A DNA stretch of 64,000 nucleotides from Streptomyces avidinii (GTDB taxonomy: Bacteria > Actinomycetota > Actinomycetes > Streptomycetales > Streptomycetaceae), in the NCBI RefSeq assembly GCF_014650695.1, contig NZ_BMVL01000010.1, positions 23,172-87,171 of the forward strand. Reading direction: 5' to 3'. Of this stretch, positions 1 to 8,569 are shown piece by piece (the first letter of the stretch is position 1; each line of letters begins with the position of its first letter). Below the pieces are notes generated by a model, which was not told where the DNA came from, did not search any database, and was given only the letters and a program-made list of their open reading frames with translations. The translations under genes and the position numbers were made by a program.

Positions 1-372
1 GTCTGCAGCAGCTCCGCCCGCAAGGGCCGCTGGCGGCCTGGACCGCACACCCGCGCGGTCTCGGTCATGGGCGACATCAACATCGACCTCACCGAGGCGG
101 TCTTCGAGCAGCAGGTCACCGAGATCAACGTGACCTGCGTGCTCGGCAACGTCGAGGTCCTGGTCCCGGAGAATGTCACCCTGCGCGGATACGGCAGCGG
201 CGTCCTCGGCAACTTCGAGGTGCGCGGCGAGGGCCGCGGCGAGACCGATCCGCAGGCCCCCGTGGTGATCGTCCGGGGCTTCGCCCTGCTCGGCAACATC
301 GAGGCGCGGCCCAAGGTGGGCGCCCGCCTGGTGGATCTGGCCCGCAAGCTGCGCAAGCGCCTGGAGGGCTGA
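1..372 (+). CDS. DUF1707/LiaF-like cell-surface response protein, 3' part
   Basis: The reading frame is open from base 1, so the N-terminus lies outside the window. About 123 residues are visible. A short basic stretch (RKGRWRP) is followed by repeated beta-strand units (MGDINIDL, LGNVEVLVP, LGNFEVRG, LGNIEAR), the pattern of the C-terminal beta-helix of LiaF/YvqF-like proteins. In actinobacteria this usually follows an N-terminal DUF1707 SHOCT-like domain, which cannot be seen here. Such proteins are thought to act in envelope stress, but no specific role can be read from this fragment. The gene ends with TGA at 370-372, and 134 bp of GC-rich non-coding sequence follow. Confidence 0.75.
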   Translation, partial: VCSSSARKGRWRPGPHTRAVSVMGDINIDLTEAVFEQQVTEINVTCVLGNVEVLVPENVTLRGYGSGVLGNFEVRGEGRGETDPQAPVVIVRGFALLGNIEARPKVGARLVDLARKLRKRLEG

Positions 373-506
373 AACCGGCCGGGACCGGGAAGGGCCGGTT
401 CCGGGACCGGGAAGGCCGGCACCGGCCGACCCCGCGGTTCCCGACACGCGGTGGATCCGGCGAAAACCGGCCGCGGACCGGCACGGCACGACCTAGGGTC
501 CGCGTC

Positions 507-1106
507 ATGACCATGACCAAGTGGGAATTGCTCGACGAGGCGTACGCGACGCTGCGCGCCTCCGTGGCCGGGGTGCCGGCCGACGGCTGGGACCGCCCGA
601 CCCCCTGCGCGCAGTGGAACGTCACCCAGGTCCTCCAGCACGCCGCGGGCGACCAGCTCGCGTACGCCGCCCGGCTGACCGGTGGGCCCGGTCCCACGGA
701 GGACCCCTTCGCGCCCTCCGGCGTCCTGGCCGGCCCGCCGACGGGCCTGCTGGACCCGGCGCTCGCCGCCGCGGCCGAGGCCTTCTCGGCGGTCGCCCCC
801 GGCGATCACGACGTGGCCGTGCCGCTGCCGCCCTTCGCCGTACCGGCCGAGACGGCCGTCGGCGCCGCCGCCCTCGACGCGGCCGTGCACGCGTGGGACA
901 TCGCCGTCGCCACGGGCCGGCCGCCCGCCCTGACCGACGCTCTGGCCACCGCCCTGCGCCCGGCCGCCGACGTCCTCGCCGAGCCCCTGCGCGGCTTCGA
1001 CTACGGCCCGGTGTTCTCCCTCGCGCCCGGCGCGGACCACGGCGCCGCGGCGCAGCTGCTGGCCTTCCTCGGACGGGATCCCGCGTGGGCCGCGCCCGTG
1101 GCGTGA
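507..1106 (+). CDS. TIGR03086-type DinB-fold / maleylpyruvate isomerase N-terminal family protein
   Basis: This 199-aa protein begins at ATG 507, with a second in-frame ATG at 513. It has the four-helix DinB-like architecture of the mycothiol-dependent maleylpyruvate isomerase N-terminal family. The opening helix is followed by the family signature WDRPTPCAQWNVTQVLQHAAGD, in which the histidine (HAAGD) would be a metal ligand. A second histidine occurs at AAVHAWDIAVATGRP. Many actinobacterial members are metal-binding proteins of unknown substrate. The gene stands alone between the DUF1707-like gene and the WhiB-like gene, so its context does not suggest a pathway. The family call is good and the reaction is unknown. 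Confidence 0.8.
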   Translation: MTMTKWELLDEAYATLRASVAGVPADGWDRPTPCAQWNVTQVLQHAAGDQLAYAARLTGGPGPTEDPFAPSGVLAGPPTGLLDPALAAAAEAFSAVAPGDHDVAVPLPPFAVPAETAVGAAALDAAVHAWDIAVATGRPPALTDALATALRPAADVLAEPLRGFDYGPVFSLAPGADHGAAAQLLAFLGRDPAWAAPVA

Positions 1107-1238
1107 CGGCCCGCCCGGCGGGGTCTCGTTTCGGACGAACCGCATCCGCCCCGTGGCACGGGGTGCATAGGGGCGCGTGCAGCGGGTAGGGACAGGTGCG
1201 TCGTCTCTCGCTCACGTATACGTCGTCAGGAGTAGACC

Positions 1239-1637
1239 GTGCCGCATCCGCCGCATCAGTCCTTGCAGGTAGCCGCCGTCCAGAGTTTTCCCGGGCGCGC
1301 GGCGGCCGTGCCGAAGCCGCGGGTTCCGGCGAGGGCGGAAGACGGCCCATGGCACGCGGAGGCGGTGTGCCGCCGTGACGAGGCGGGGCTCTTCTTCGCG
1401 CCGTCCAAGGAGCCGACCGCGGCCCGGCTCTCCCGTGAGGAGGCCGCCAAGCGCGTCTGTGCCCGCTGCCCGGTGATGGTCGCCTGCCGCGAGCACGCAC
1501 TGCTCCAGCCCGAGCCGTACGGGGTGTGGGGCGGCCTCACGGCGGCCGAGCGCCGGGTGGTGCTCGCGCGCATGCGGCGCCGGGCCGCCGAACTGCGCCA
1601 GGCCCCCGGGGCCGGGCCGATCGCCGCGGCGGGCTGA
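1239..1637 (+). CDS. WhiB-like (Wbl) iron-sulfur transcription factor
   Basis: This 132-aa protein starts at GTG 1239, chosen because AGGAG at 1228-1232 is well spaced. It contains the four-cysteine [4Fe-4S] ligand pattern of the WhiB family: one Cys in AVCRRD, then CARCPVMVAC, which gives CxxC plus a fourth Cys. The conserved turn GVWGGLTAAER and a basic C-terminal tail (RMRRRAAELR) follow. Wbl proteins bind sigma factors and promoter DNA in a redox-dependent way. The position beside glpX matches wblI of S. coelicolor from memory, so that is the likely ortholog. It converges on glpX across a shared terminator. Confidence 0.92.
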   Translation: MPHPPHQSLQVAAVQSFPGRAAAVPKPRVPARAEDGPWHAEAVCRRDEAGLFFAPSKEPTAARLSREEAAKRVCARCPVMVACREHALLQPEPYGVWGGLTAAERRVVLARMRRRAAELRQAPGAGPIAAAG

Positions 1638-1672
1638 GCCGGTCGCGGGCGCCGGATGCCGCAGCGGATGCA

Positions 1673-1716
1673 CGAGAGGGGCGGTCCCCGCCGCACGCGG
1701 TGGACCGCCCCTCTCG
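1673..1716. terminator. bidirectional intrinsic terminator, wbl/glpX
   Basis: A perfect 15-bp inverted repeat (CGAGAGGGGCGGTCC, 1673-1687, paired with 1702-1716) encloses a 14-nt loop. It lies between the convergent wbl and glpX genes, 35 bp after the first stop and 13 bp before the second. TTTC follows on the plus side. Confidence 0.85.
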
Positions 1717-1729
1717 TTTCCCGCCGTGC

Positions 1730-2761
1730 CTAGTGGGCGCGGTCGAAGTCGATCGCGCTGTACGCGCGCAGCTTCGACAGGCGGTGCGTGGAGTCGATCT
1801 GCCGGATGGTGCCCGACTTCGAGCGCATGACCAGCGAGGACGTCGTCGCGGTCTCCGAGCGGTAGTGGACGCCGCGCAGCAGCTCGCCGTCGGTGATGCC
1901 CGTGGCGACGAAGAAGACGTTCTCGCCCGACACCAGGTCGTTCGTGGTCAGGACGCGGTCCAGGTCGTGGCCGGCGTCGAGCGCGCGCTGGCGCTCGGCC
2001 TCGTCCTTCGGCCAGAGCTTGCCCTGGATGGTGCCGCCGAGGCACTTTATGGCGCACGCCGAGATGATGCCCTCGGGGGTGCCGCCGATGCCGAGGAGCA
2101 GGTCGACGCCGGTGCCCTCGCGCACGGCCATGACCGAGCCCGCGACGTCGCCGTCGGAGATGAACTTGATGCGGGCGCCGGTCTCGCGGATCTCCTTGAC
2201 GATGCCCTCGTGACGGGGGCGGTCCAGGATGACCACGGTGACGTCCTCGACGGCCATGTTCTTGGCCTTGGCGACCCGGCGGATGTTCACCGAGACGGGG
2301 GCGTTGATGTCGACGAAGTCGGCGGCCTCGGGGCCGGTGACCAGCTTCTCCATGTAGAACACCGCGGACGGGTCGAACATGGTGCCGCGGTCGGCGGCGG
2401 CCAGGACGGCGATGGCGTTCGGCATGCCCTTGGCGTTCAGGGTGGTGCCGTCGATCGGGTCCACTGCGATGTCGACCTCGGCGCCCGTGCCGTCACCGAC
2501 GCGCTCGCCGTTGAAGAGCATGGGGGCCTCGTCCTTCTCCCCCTCGCCGATGACGACGACGCCGTTCATCGAGACGGTGGAGATCAGGGTGCGCATCGCG
2601 TTGACCGCGGCACCGTCCGCGCCGATCTTGTCGCCGCGCCCGACCCATCGGCCCGCGGCCATGGCGGCGGCCTCGGTGACCCGTACGAGTTCGAGTGCGA
2701 GGTTGCGGTCAGGGGCCTCCGGGGAGACTTCGAGCTGGGGCGGCAGGTTGTGCTCGGTCAT
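1730..2761 (-). CDS. glpX: class II fructose-1,6-bisphosphatase
   Basis: This 343-aa protein hydrolyses fructose 1,6-bisphosphate to fructose 6-phosphate in gluconeogenesis. The start is ATG at 2761 (MTEHNLPPQLEV), preceded by an AAAGG-type ribosome site. An in-frame extension upstream is compositionally unlike protein and is rejected. GlpX signatures are visible in order: GRGDKIGADGAAV, IGEGEKDEAPML with metal-binding acidic residues, DPIDGTTLNAKG, the phosphate-binding loop, and the C-terminal SGENVFFVATGITDGELL. The length is normal for the family. It converges with the Wbl gene and appears monocistronic. Streptomyces normally relies on this class of FBPase, so the gene is probably essential for gluconeogenic growth. 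Confidence 0.96.
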   Translation of the reverse strand: MTEHNLPPQLEVSPEAPDRNLALELVRVTEAAAMAAGRWVGRGDKIGADGAAVNAMRTLISTVSMNGVVVIGEGEKDEAPMLFNGERVGDGTGAEVDIAVDPIDGTTLNAKGMPNAIAVLAAADRGTMFDPSAVFYMEKLVTGPEAADFVDINAPVSVNIRRVAKAKNMAVEDVTVVILDRPRHEGIVKEIRETGARIKFISDGDVAGSVMAVREGTGVDLLLGIGGTPEGIISACAIKCLGGTIQGKLWPKDEAERQRALDAGHDLDRVLTTNDLVSGENVFFVATGITDGELLRGVHYRSETATTSSLVMRSKSGTIRQIDSTHRLSKLRAYSAIDFDRAH

Positions 2762-3057
2762 CGGAGCGCACCTTTCTGTACGGCGACGGCCGGGTAGTGA
2801 GGGTGCTGGAACTCTATCGGTACGTCGACATATTGAGCAGGGCGGGTCACGTATGAGCGGCATATCGGTCAGCCGATTGTCCTGAGCGGACGTCTTGCGG
2901 CACTCCGGGGCTCCCCGGGAGTCCGGTGGGGTCCGGCAGTCCCCGGTCGTCCCCGGCAGCACCCGGGGCGGTCCGGGAGTCTCCAGGGTCCGCCGACACG
3001 CGCCGCACCGCGACCCCGGCGGTGATCGCCGTCCCGCGATGCGGGACGATGGGTCGC

Positions 3058-3585
3058 GTGGCAGGTATGAAAGGCAAGCAGACGGTCTGGGACATGGTCC
3101 GGTCGCTGGGGGTGATCGGCATCGTCGTCGCCGGGATCTACCTCTTCGTCCCGCATGACGAGAAGGCCGATCCGACGCGCACGGTCGACTACCGGGTGGA
3201 GACCCTGACGGCCCGGCGCGCGGCCCCGTATCCGGTGGCCGCCCCCGTGGGGCTCCAGGAGCAGTGGCGGGCGACCTCGGTGACGTACGAGCGCAAGAAC
3301 GCCAACGCCTGGCACCTGGGCTTCCTCGACCCGGAGCAGCAGTACGCGGCGGTGGAGCAGTCCACGGACACCTCGGCCAAGTACCTCGCCAAGGTCACCC
3401 AGCACGCGACGGCCACCGGGCAGACGCAGCAGGTCGGCGACCTGACCTGGGAGCGCTGGGACGGCGAGAAGTACGACGCCCTCGTGCGGCAGGAGCAGGG
3501 CTACGTCACGGTGGTGACCGGGACGGCCTCCTTCGAGCAGCTCGGCGCGCTCGCGGCGACGTTGGAGTTCAAGCAGGGCAAGTAG
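3058..3585 (+). CDS. DUF4245 single-pass membrane protein
   Basis: The protein has 175 aa if started at GTG 3058 (VAGMKGKQTVWDMVRSL), and 172 aa from ATG 3067. One transmembrane helix is visible near the N-terminus (LGVIGIVVAGIYLFVP). An extracytoplasmic domain of about 140 residues follows and ends ASFEQLGALAATLEFKQGK. This is the DUF4245 architecture, common next to glpX in actinobacteria and without a known function. Frames upstream of 3058 are proline/arginine-rich and are rejected as coding. The gene is divergent from glpX and convergent with the nitroreductase gene. Confidence 0.82.
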   Translation: MAGMKGKQTVWDMVRSLGVIGIVVAGIYLFVPHDEKADPTRTVDYRVETLTARRAAPYPVAAPVGLQEQWRATSVTYERKNANAWHLGFLDPEQQYAAVEQSTDTSAKYLAKVTQHATATGQTQQVGDLTWERWDGEKYDALVRQEQGYVTVVTGTASFEQLGALAATLEFKQGK

Positions 3586-3649
3586 CGCGTGGAGCACCGA
3601 CGGCGGCGGCCTGCTGCCGGATCGTGAGGCGGCCGCCGCCGCTGTGCAG

Positions 3650-3690
3650 GAAGGGCCGTGGCCCCGGGGATCCGGGGGCCACGGCCCTTC
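3650..3690. terminator. bidirectional intrinsic terminator
   Basis: A long GC-rich inverted repeat (GAAGGGCCGTGGCCCCGG at 3650-3667, with its complement to 3690) lies between two convergent genes, the DUF4245 gene and the nitroreductase gene. It can serve both. Confidence 0.85.
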
Positions 3691-3723
3691 TCGCGTGCTG
3701 CGGCCGACGGCCCGCGGCTTCGC

Positions 3724-4317
3724 TCAGACGGTCGTGATGACCTCGTCGAAGGCCAGGCGCGGGGAGCGGTCGAACCACGCGCCCTCGGTGGCCGGCTTGC
3801 CGATGTTGATGACCATGATCGGGGTGTGGTCGTCGTCCAGGAATTCCTTCTGGATGCCGGCGAAGTCGGCACCGGTCATCGGGCCCGCGGCCAGACCGGC
3901 GGCGCGGATGCCGATGATGAAGTACGCGGCCTGCAGCGCGGAGTTCAGCAGGGCGGAGCGCTCGCGGACCGGGCGCTCGGAGAAGAATGCGTCCTTGGCC
4001 TGCGGGAAGTGCGGGAGCAGCTGCGGGAGCTCCTCGTGGAACTCGTTGTCCGCCGAGAGGATCGCCACCAGCGGGGCGGTGGCGGTCTTGGCGTCGTTGC
4101 CCTTGGCCATGTGCTGCACGAGGCGCTCGCGGGCCTCGGGGGAGCGGACCAGGGTGATGCGCAGGGGGGTCTGGTTGAAGGCGGTGGGGCCGAACTTCAC
4201 CAGGTCGTATATCGCCTGGACCTGCTCCTCGGTGACCGGCTCGTCGGAGAACGCGTTGGCCGTGCGGGCCTCGCGGAACAGCAGGTCCTGAGCGGCGGAG
4301 TCAAGAACGAGAGACAT
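3724..4317 (-). CDS. nitroreductase-family flavoprotein, malonic semialdehyde reductase (RutE-like)
   Basis: This 197-aa FMN-dependent oxidoreductase of the HadB/RutE subgroup begins MSLVLDSAAQDLLFREARTA. It carries the group signature FGPTAFNQTPLRI. The rest matches the short single-domain nitroreductase fold, with ADNEFHEELPQLLPHF in the middle and HTPIMVINIGKPA near the end. RutE reduces malonic semialdehyde to 3-hydroxypropionate in uracil catabolism, but no other rut gene is nearby, so the physiological substrate is uncertain. AAGGCTTTCC lies upstream of the ATG, and the gene is probably monocistronic. Confidence 0.85.
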   Translation of the reverse strand: MSLVLDSAAQDLLFREARTANAFSDEPVTEEQVQAIYDLVKFGPTAFNQTPLRITLVRSPEARERLVQHMAKGNDAKTATAPLVAILSADNEFHEELPQLLPHFPQAKDAFFSERPVRERSALLNSALQAAYFIIGIRAAGLAAGPMTGADFAGIQKEFLDDDHTPIMVINIGKPATEGAWFDRSPRLAFDEVITTV

Positions 4318-4466
4318 CGGGAAAGCCTTCTTCCATGCGGAGGTGAAGCGATGTCCCCGACTCTACGGCGGAAGTAGATGAATTTTCAACTAAATCTGCC
4401 TGCCGGTGATCGGGATCACTCGGGGCGCTCCCGCCCGGACGCCCGCCCCCGGTCACCTGCCCCCGG

Positions 4467-4685
4467 TCACTCCTCCTCGGCCGGCTCGCGCGCCGCCAGC
4501 GCCGAGTCCAGCCGGGCCCGGGCCCCCTCCAGCCAGTGCCGGCAGACCTTCGCCAGCTCCTCGCCGCGCTCCCAGAGCGCGAGGGAGTCCTCCAGCGAGG
4601 TCCCGCCGGCCTCCAGCTTGCGGACGACCTCGATGAGCTCGTCGCGGGCCTGCTCGTACCCCAGCGCCGTTCCGGCCTCTGTCAT
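4467..4685 (-). CDS. xseB: exodeoxyribonuclease VII small subunit
   Basis: This 72-aa protein starts at ATG 4685 (MTEAGTALGYEQ). The alternative ATG at 4697 would place AGAGG directly against the start codon, so the inner start is preferred. The sequence follows the XseB pattern: YEQARDELIEVVRKLEAGG, then SLEDSLALWERGEELAKVC, then an acidic tail. Several XseB copies bind XseA to form the processive single-strand exonuclease. It lies 54 bp downstream of xseA on the same strand, the usual operon arrangement. Confidence 0.95.
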   Translation of the reverse strand: MTEAGTALGYEQARDELIEVVRKLEAGGTSLEDSLALWERGEELAKVCRHWLEGARARLDSALAAREPAEEE

Positions 4686-4739
4686 TCCCGTATCCATCCT
4701 CTGTGTGTCGTGCGACCACGTGATTGCAGACGTGTGTCG

Positions 4740-6017
4740 CTAGGTCGAAGCGACCGTTGCGTCCGAGGTGCCCGAGGTGCCCGAGGTGCCCGAGGTGCCC
4801 GTCGCGTCCGTCGGGGAGACCTCCACGGAGAAGGTGCCCTCCGCCACCCGCGCGCGCAGCACCTCGTGCGGCGCCACCTCCTGCGGCGAGCGCACCACGT
4901 GGCCGTCGGCCCGCTGCAGTACGGCGTACCCGCGCTCCAGGGTCGCGGCCGGCGACAGCGCCACCACCCGGGCGAGCGTGTGCGCCAGTTCCGAGTCGGC
5001 CCGGTCCAGCAGGTGCCCCAGCGTGCGCCGGGACCGGGCCAGCAGCGCGTCCAGCTCGTCCTCGCGGATCTCCACCATCCGCTGGGGGTGGACGAAGACC
5101 GGCCGGGCCAGGGCGTGCGCGAGGCCCCGTTCCTCCCGGTCGAGCAGCCCCGTGACCGCACGCAGACCCCGCGCCTGCAGCTGGCGTACGCGCTCCAGCT
5201 CCTCGCCGACGTCGGGGACCACCTTCTTCGCCGCGTCGGTGGGCGTGGAGGCCCGGACGTCCGCGACCAGGTCCAGCAGCGGGGAGTCCGGCTCGTGGCC
5301 GATCGCCGAGACCACCGGCGTACGGGCCGCCGCGACCGTCCGGACGACCTCCTCGTCGGAGAAGGGCAGCAGGTCCTCCACGCTGCCGCCGCCGCGCGCC
5401 ACGATGATCACGTCGACCTCGTCGATGGCGTCGAGCTCCTGGACCGCCCGGACCACCTGGGGCACCGCGTGCACCCCCTGGACGGCGACGTTGCGCACCT
5501 CGAAGCGGACCGCCGGCCAGCGGCGCCGGGCGTTCTCCAGGACGTCGCGCTCGGCCGCCGAGGCCCGCCCGACCACCAGCCCGATCAGCTGCGGCAGGAA
5601 GGGCAGCGGTTTCTTGCGGTCCAGCGCGAAGAGCCCCTCGGAGGCCAGGGACCGCTTCAGCCGCTCCAGCCGGGCGAGCAGCTCCCCGATGCCGACCGGC
5701 CGTATCTCCGTGGCCCGCAGGGACAGCTGCCCGCGCGGGGCGTACCACTCGGGCTTGGCCAGCAGGACCACCCGGGCGCCCTCGGAGACCACGTCCGCGA
5801 CCTCGTCGTAGACCTGGCGGAAGCAGGTCACGCTGACCGAGATGTCGTGCGAGGGATCGCGCAGCGTCAGGAAGACCACCCCCGCTCCCGGCCGCCGCGA
5901 GAGCTGCGTGATCTGCCCCTCCACCCACACCTGGCCGAGGCGCTCGATCCAGCCCCCGATGAGCCGGGACACCTGGCCTACCGGCAGCGGCGCCTCGGCC
6001 GACGTATTCAGACCCAT
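4740..6017 (-). CDS. xseA: exodeoxyribonuclease VII large subunit
   Basis: This 425-aa catalytic subunit starts at ATG 6017. An N-terminal OB-fold (VWVEGQITQLSRRPGAGVVFLTLRD) is followed by the catalytic domain with the family motifs LIGLVVGRASAAERD, DVIIVARGGGS, EDLLPFSDEEVVR and VSAIGHEPDSPLLD. The coiled-coil region and the small C-terminal domain follow. Unusually, the C-terminus ends in a Gly-Thr-Ser repeat encoded by about four tandem 9-bp units near 4768-4803. That tail is not expected to be part of the enzyme fold. The gene is followed by xseB. The enzyme degrades single-stranded DNA from both ends. Confidence 0.95.
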   Translation of the reverse strand: MGLNTSAEAPLPVGQVSRLIGGWIERLGQVWVEGQITQLSRRPGAGVVFLTLRDPSHDISVSVTCFRQVYDEVADVVSEGARVVLLAKPEWYAPRGQLSLRATEIRPVGIGELLARLERLKRSLASEGLFALDRKKPLPFLPQLIGLVVGRASAAERDVLENARRRWPAVRFEVRNVAVQGVHAVPQVVRAVQELDAIDEVDVIIVARGGGSVEDLLPFSDEEVVRTVAAARTPVVSAIGHEPDSPLLDLVADVRASTPTDAAKKVVPDVGEELERVRQLQARGLRAVTGLLDREERGLAHALARPVFVHPQRMVEIREDELDALLARSRRTLGHLLDRADSELAHTLARVVALSPAATLERGYAVLQRADGHVVRSPQEVAPHEVLRARVAEGTFSVEVSPTDATGTSGTSGTSGTSDATVAST

Positions 6018-6050
6018 GCAGGCAGGCTATCCGGCGTCACCGACACTGCG

Positions 6051-7433
6051 TCAGGCCCCGCCCCCGGTGTCGCCGGGCAGGTCCTGGCGTCCGCGCTGCA
6101 CGAGCAGCACGGCCAGGCCCACCGCCAGCCACACCGCCCCCACCACTCGGGCCGTCCAGGAGGCCTCGACGATCACCGCGACGGTGACCGCCGCGCCCAG
6201 CACCGGCATCACCAGGTGCTTCCACCAGTTCGGCGGACCCTCCCGCCGCTTGACCACGAACCAGCCCACCACCGAGGCGTGCAGCAGGGTGAAGGCCACC
6301 AGCGCCCCGACGTCCACGACCGACACCAGGTGGTCGAGCCCGTCGTCGCGCCGGGCCGCCCACACGGCCGCGACCAGCGTGATGGCGGCCGCCACCAGCA
6401 GGGCCGGCCGCGGGGTGCCGTGCGAGGTCCGGGCGAGCACCCGGGGCAGCCGCCGCTCCCGGGCCATCGCGAACACCAGCCGCCCGGCCGCCGCCTGCCC
6501 CGCCAGCGCTGCGAAGGCCGCCCCGATCGCCTTGCTGACCGCCACCAGATCGTGCAGCCAGGAGCCGACCGCGGACTGCACCGCGTTGTAGAAGGCCGGT
6601 CCCTGCTGCGCCGGGTCCGCGGCCAGCTCCGCCGCGGACACCGGCATGAGCAGCGCCGCCAGATAGCTCTGGGCGATGAACAGCACGCCGGCCAGCGCCA
6701 GGCAGCACAGCACCGCCCGCGCCACGCGCTGCGATCCCCCCGTCACCTCCTCGGCGAAGGAGGCGATGGCGTCGAAGCCGAGGTAGGACAGGACCGCCAC
6801 CGACACCGCGCCCAGCACGGCCGCCGTACTGAAGCCGAGCGAGCCGTCGCCGGTCAGCGGGGACAGCCAGCCGCGCCGCGCCCCGCCCTGGACCAGCACG
6901 GTCACCGCGGCGACCACGAAGACGAGCAGGACCACGATCTCCATGGCCAGTACGGCGAAACCCACGCGCGCGGCCGCCCGTACGCCCCACAGGTTCAGCA
7001 GGGTGGTGATCACGACGGCCAGGGCCGTCCACACCCAGCGCGAGACCTCCGGGACCAGCGCGTTCATCGCGATCCCCGAGAAGAGGTACGCGACTGCCGG
7101 GATCAGCAGGTAGTCGAGCAGCGCCATCCACCCGGCGATCAGCCCCGGGCCCTCGCCGAGACCCTTTCGGGCGTATGTGAAGACCGACCCGGCCTGCGGG
7201 GCGACCCGCACCATCTGCGCGTAGCTGAAGGCCGTGAAGGCGATCGCGACGGTCGCGCAGAGGTAGACGAGGGCGACGGCGCCGTGCGACGCGGCGTCGA
7301 GCGTGCCGAAGACCCCGACGGGCGCCATCGGGGCGATGAACAGCAGGCCGTAGACGACCAGATCCCGGAAGCCGAGGCTCCGCCGCAGGGCCGCGGGCGC
7401 CGCCGCCGCACTGGAATCCGTAACGGAAGCCAT
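6051..7433 (-). CDS. APC-family amino acid/polyamine permease
   Basis: This 460-aa integral membrane transporter starts at ATG 7433 (MASVTDSSAAAAPAALRRSLGF), with GGAGG upstream. An in-frame upstream extension is proline-rich and rejected. The first helix carries the APC signature region LVVYGLLFIAPMAPVGVFGTL. About twelve hydrophobic segments follow, and residues GSVFTYARKGLGEGPGLIAGWMA match the TM3 region of the family. The C-terminus is cytoplasmic and basic. The substrate is not readable. It stands divergent to ispH and just upstream of xseA on the same strand, with no clear functional link. Confidence 0.9.
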   Translation of the reverse strand: MASVTDSSAAAAPAALRRSLGFRDLVVYGLLFIAPMAPVGVFGTLDAASHGAVALVYLCATVAIAFTAFSYAQMVRVAPQAGSVFTYARKGLGEGPGLIAGWMALLDYLLIPAVAYLFSGIAMNALVPEVSRWVWTALAVVITTLLNLWGVRAAARVGFAVLAMEIVVLLVFVVAAVTVLVQGGARRGWLSPLTGDGSLGFSTAAVLGAVSVAVLSYLGFDAIASFAEEVTGGSQRVARAVLCCLALAGVLFIAQSYLAALLMPVSAAELAADPAQQGPAFYNAVQSAVGSWLHDLVAVSKAIGAAFAALAGQAAAGRLVFAMARERRLPRVLARTSHGTPRPALLVAAAITLVAAVWAARRDDGLDHLVSVVDVGALVAFTLLHASVVGWFVVKRREGPPNWWKHLVMPVLGAAVTVAVIVEASWTARVVGAVWLAVGLAVLLVQRGRQDLPGDTGGGA

Positions 7434-7558
7434 CCGTCCTCCGAGGTATAGGCGGGTACCGGCAGGTCCGGGCAGGTCCGGGCGGTACGGGCTTTCGGGC
7501 AAGTGTGTGCCGTACGGGGGACGCCCGGCCTCCTGGAGACCCCCGTACGATGGAGCAC

Positions 7559-8554
7559 ATGACTGCTCCCGCCCCCGCTCCTGCTTCCCGCCGTGTCCTG
7601 CTCGCCGCGCCCCGCGGCTACTGCGCGGGCGTGGACCGAGCCGTGATCGCCGTCGAGAAAGCCCTTGAGCAGTACGGTGCGCCGGTCTACGTCCGCCACG
7701 AGATCGTGCACAACAAGTACGTCGTCCAGACGCTGGAGAAGAAGGGCGCCATCTTCGTCGAGCGGACGGAGGAGGTCCCCGAGGGCTCCATCGTGATGTT
7801 CTCCGCGCACGGTGTGGCGCCGGTGGTGCACGAGGAGGCGGCGCGCGGCAAGCTCGCGACCATCGACGCGACCTGCCCGCTGGTCACCAAGGTGCACAAG
7901 GAAGCCGTCCGGTACGCGAACGAGGACTTCGACATCCTCCTCATCGGCCACGAGGGCCACGAGGAAGTCATCGGCACCTCCGGCGAGGCCCCGGACCACA
8001 TCACGATCGTCGACGGCCCGCACGACGTGGAGAAGGTCACCGTCCGTGACGAGTCCAAGGTGGTCTGGCTCTCCCAGACCACCCTCTCGGTCGACGAGAC
8101 GATGGAGACGGTCGACGCGCTGAAGACGAAGTTCCCGCTGCTGGTCTCGCCGCCGAGCGACGACATCTGCTACGCCACCTCGAACCGTCAGGCGGCGGTC
8201 AAGGTGATGGGCGCCGACTCCGACCTGGTCATCGTGGTGGGTTCGAAGAACTCCTCGAACTCGATCCGGCTCGTCGAGGTCGCGCTCGACGCGGGCGCGG
8301 GCGCCGCGTACCTCGTCGACTTCGCGAGCGAGATCGACGAGGCCTGGCTGGAGGGCGTCACCACGGTCGGTCTCACCTCGGGCGCCTCGGTGCCGGAGGT
8401 CCTGGTCGAAGAGGTCCTGGAGTGGCTGACGGTGCGCGGCTACGCGGACGTGGAGATCGTCAAGACCGCCGAGGAGTCGATCGTCTTCTCGCTGCCGAAG
8501 GAACTCCGTCGCGACCTGCGGGCCGAGGCTGCCGAACTGGTCGCCGACAAGTAA
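7559..8554 (+). CDS. ispH: 4-hydroxy-3-methylbut-2-enyl diphosphate reductase
   Basis: This protein has 331 aa from ATG 7559; ATG 7550 is three codons upstream and is also possible. IspH (LytB) reduces HMBPP to IPP and DMAPP, the last step of the MEP isoprenoid pathway. The three [4Fe-4S] cysteines are present in APRGYCAGVDRAV, DATCPLVTKVHKE and SDDICYATSNRQ, as is the conserved SxN substrate motif KNSSNSIRLVEVA. The length is normal. It is followed after 15 bp by ppgK and may be co-transcribed with it. Confidence 0.97.
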   Translation: MTAPAPAPASRRVLLAAPRGYCAGVDRAVIAVEKALEQYGAPVYVRHEIVHNKYVVQTLEKKGAIFVERTEEVPEGSIVMFSAHGVAPVVHEEAARGKLATIDATCPLVTKVHKEAVRYANEDFDILLIGHEGHEEVIGTSGEAPDHITIVDGPHDVEKVTVRDESKVVWLSQTTLSVDETMETVDALKTKFPLLVSPPSDDICYATSNRQAAVKVMGADSDLVIVVGSKNSSNSIRLVEVALDAGAGAAYLVDFASEIDEAWLEGVTTVGLTSGASVPEVLVEEVLEWLTVRGYADVEIVKTAEESIVFSLPKELRRDLRAEAAELVADK

Positions 8555-8569
8555 CTCGTTTCGTACGGT

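Noticed and set aside
3058..3585. A longer form of the DUF4245 protein starting at 2926
   Set aside because: The extra 44 residues are Pro/Arg/Ser-rich and precede the conserved start region; GTG 3058 or ATG 3067 is more plausible.
4536..7451. A 971-residue open frame on the plus strand over xseB, xseA and the permease
   Set aside because: It runs across three well-supported minus-strand genes and has a His/Arg/Gln/Gly-rich translation without motifs.
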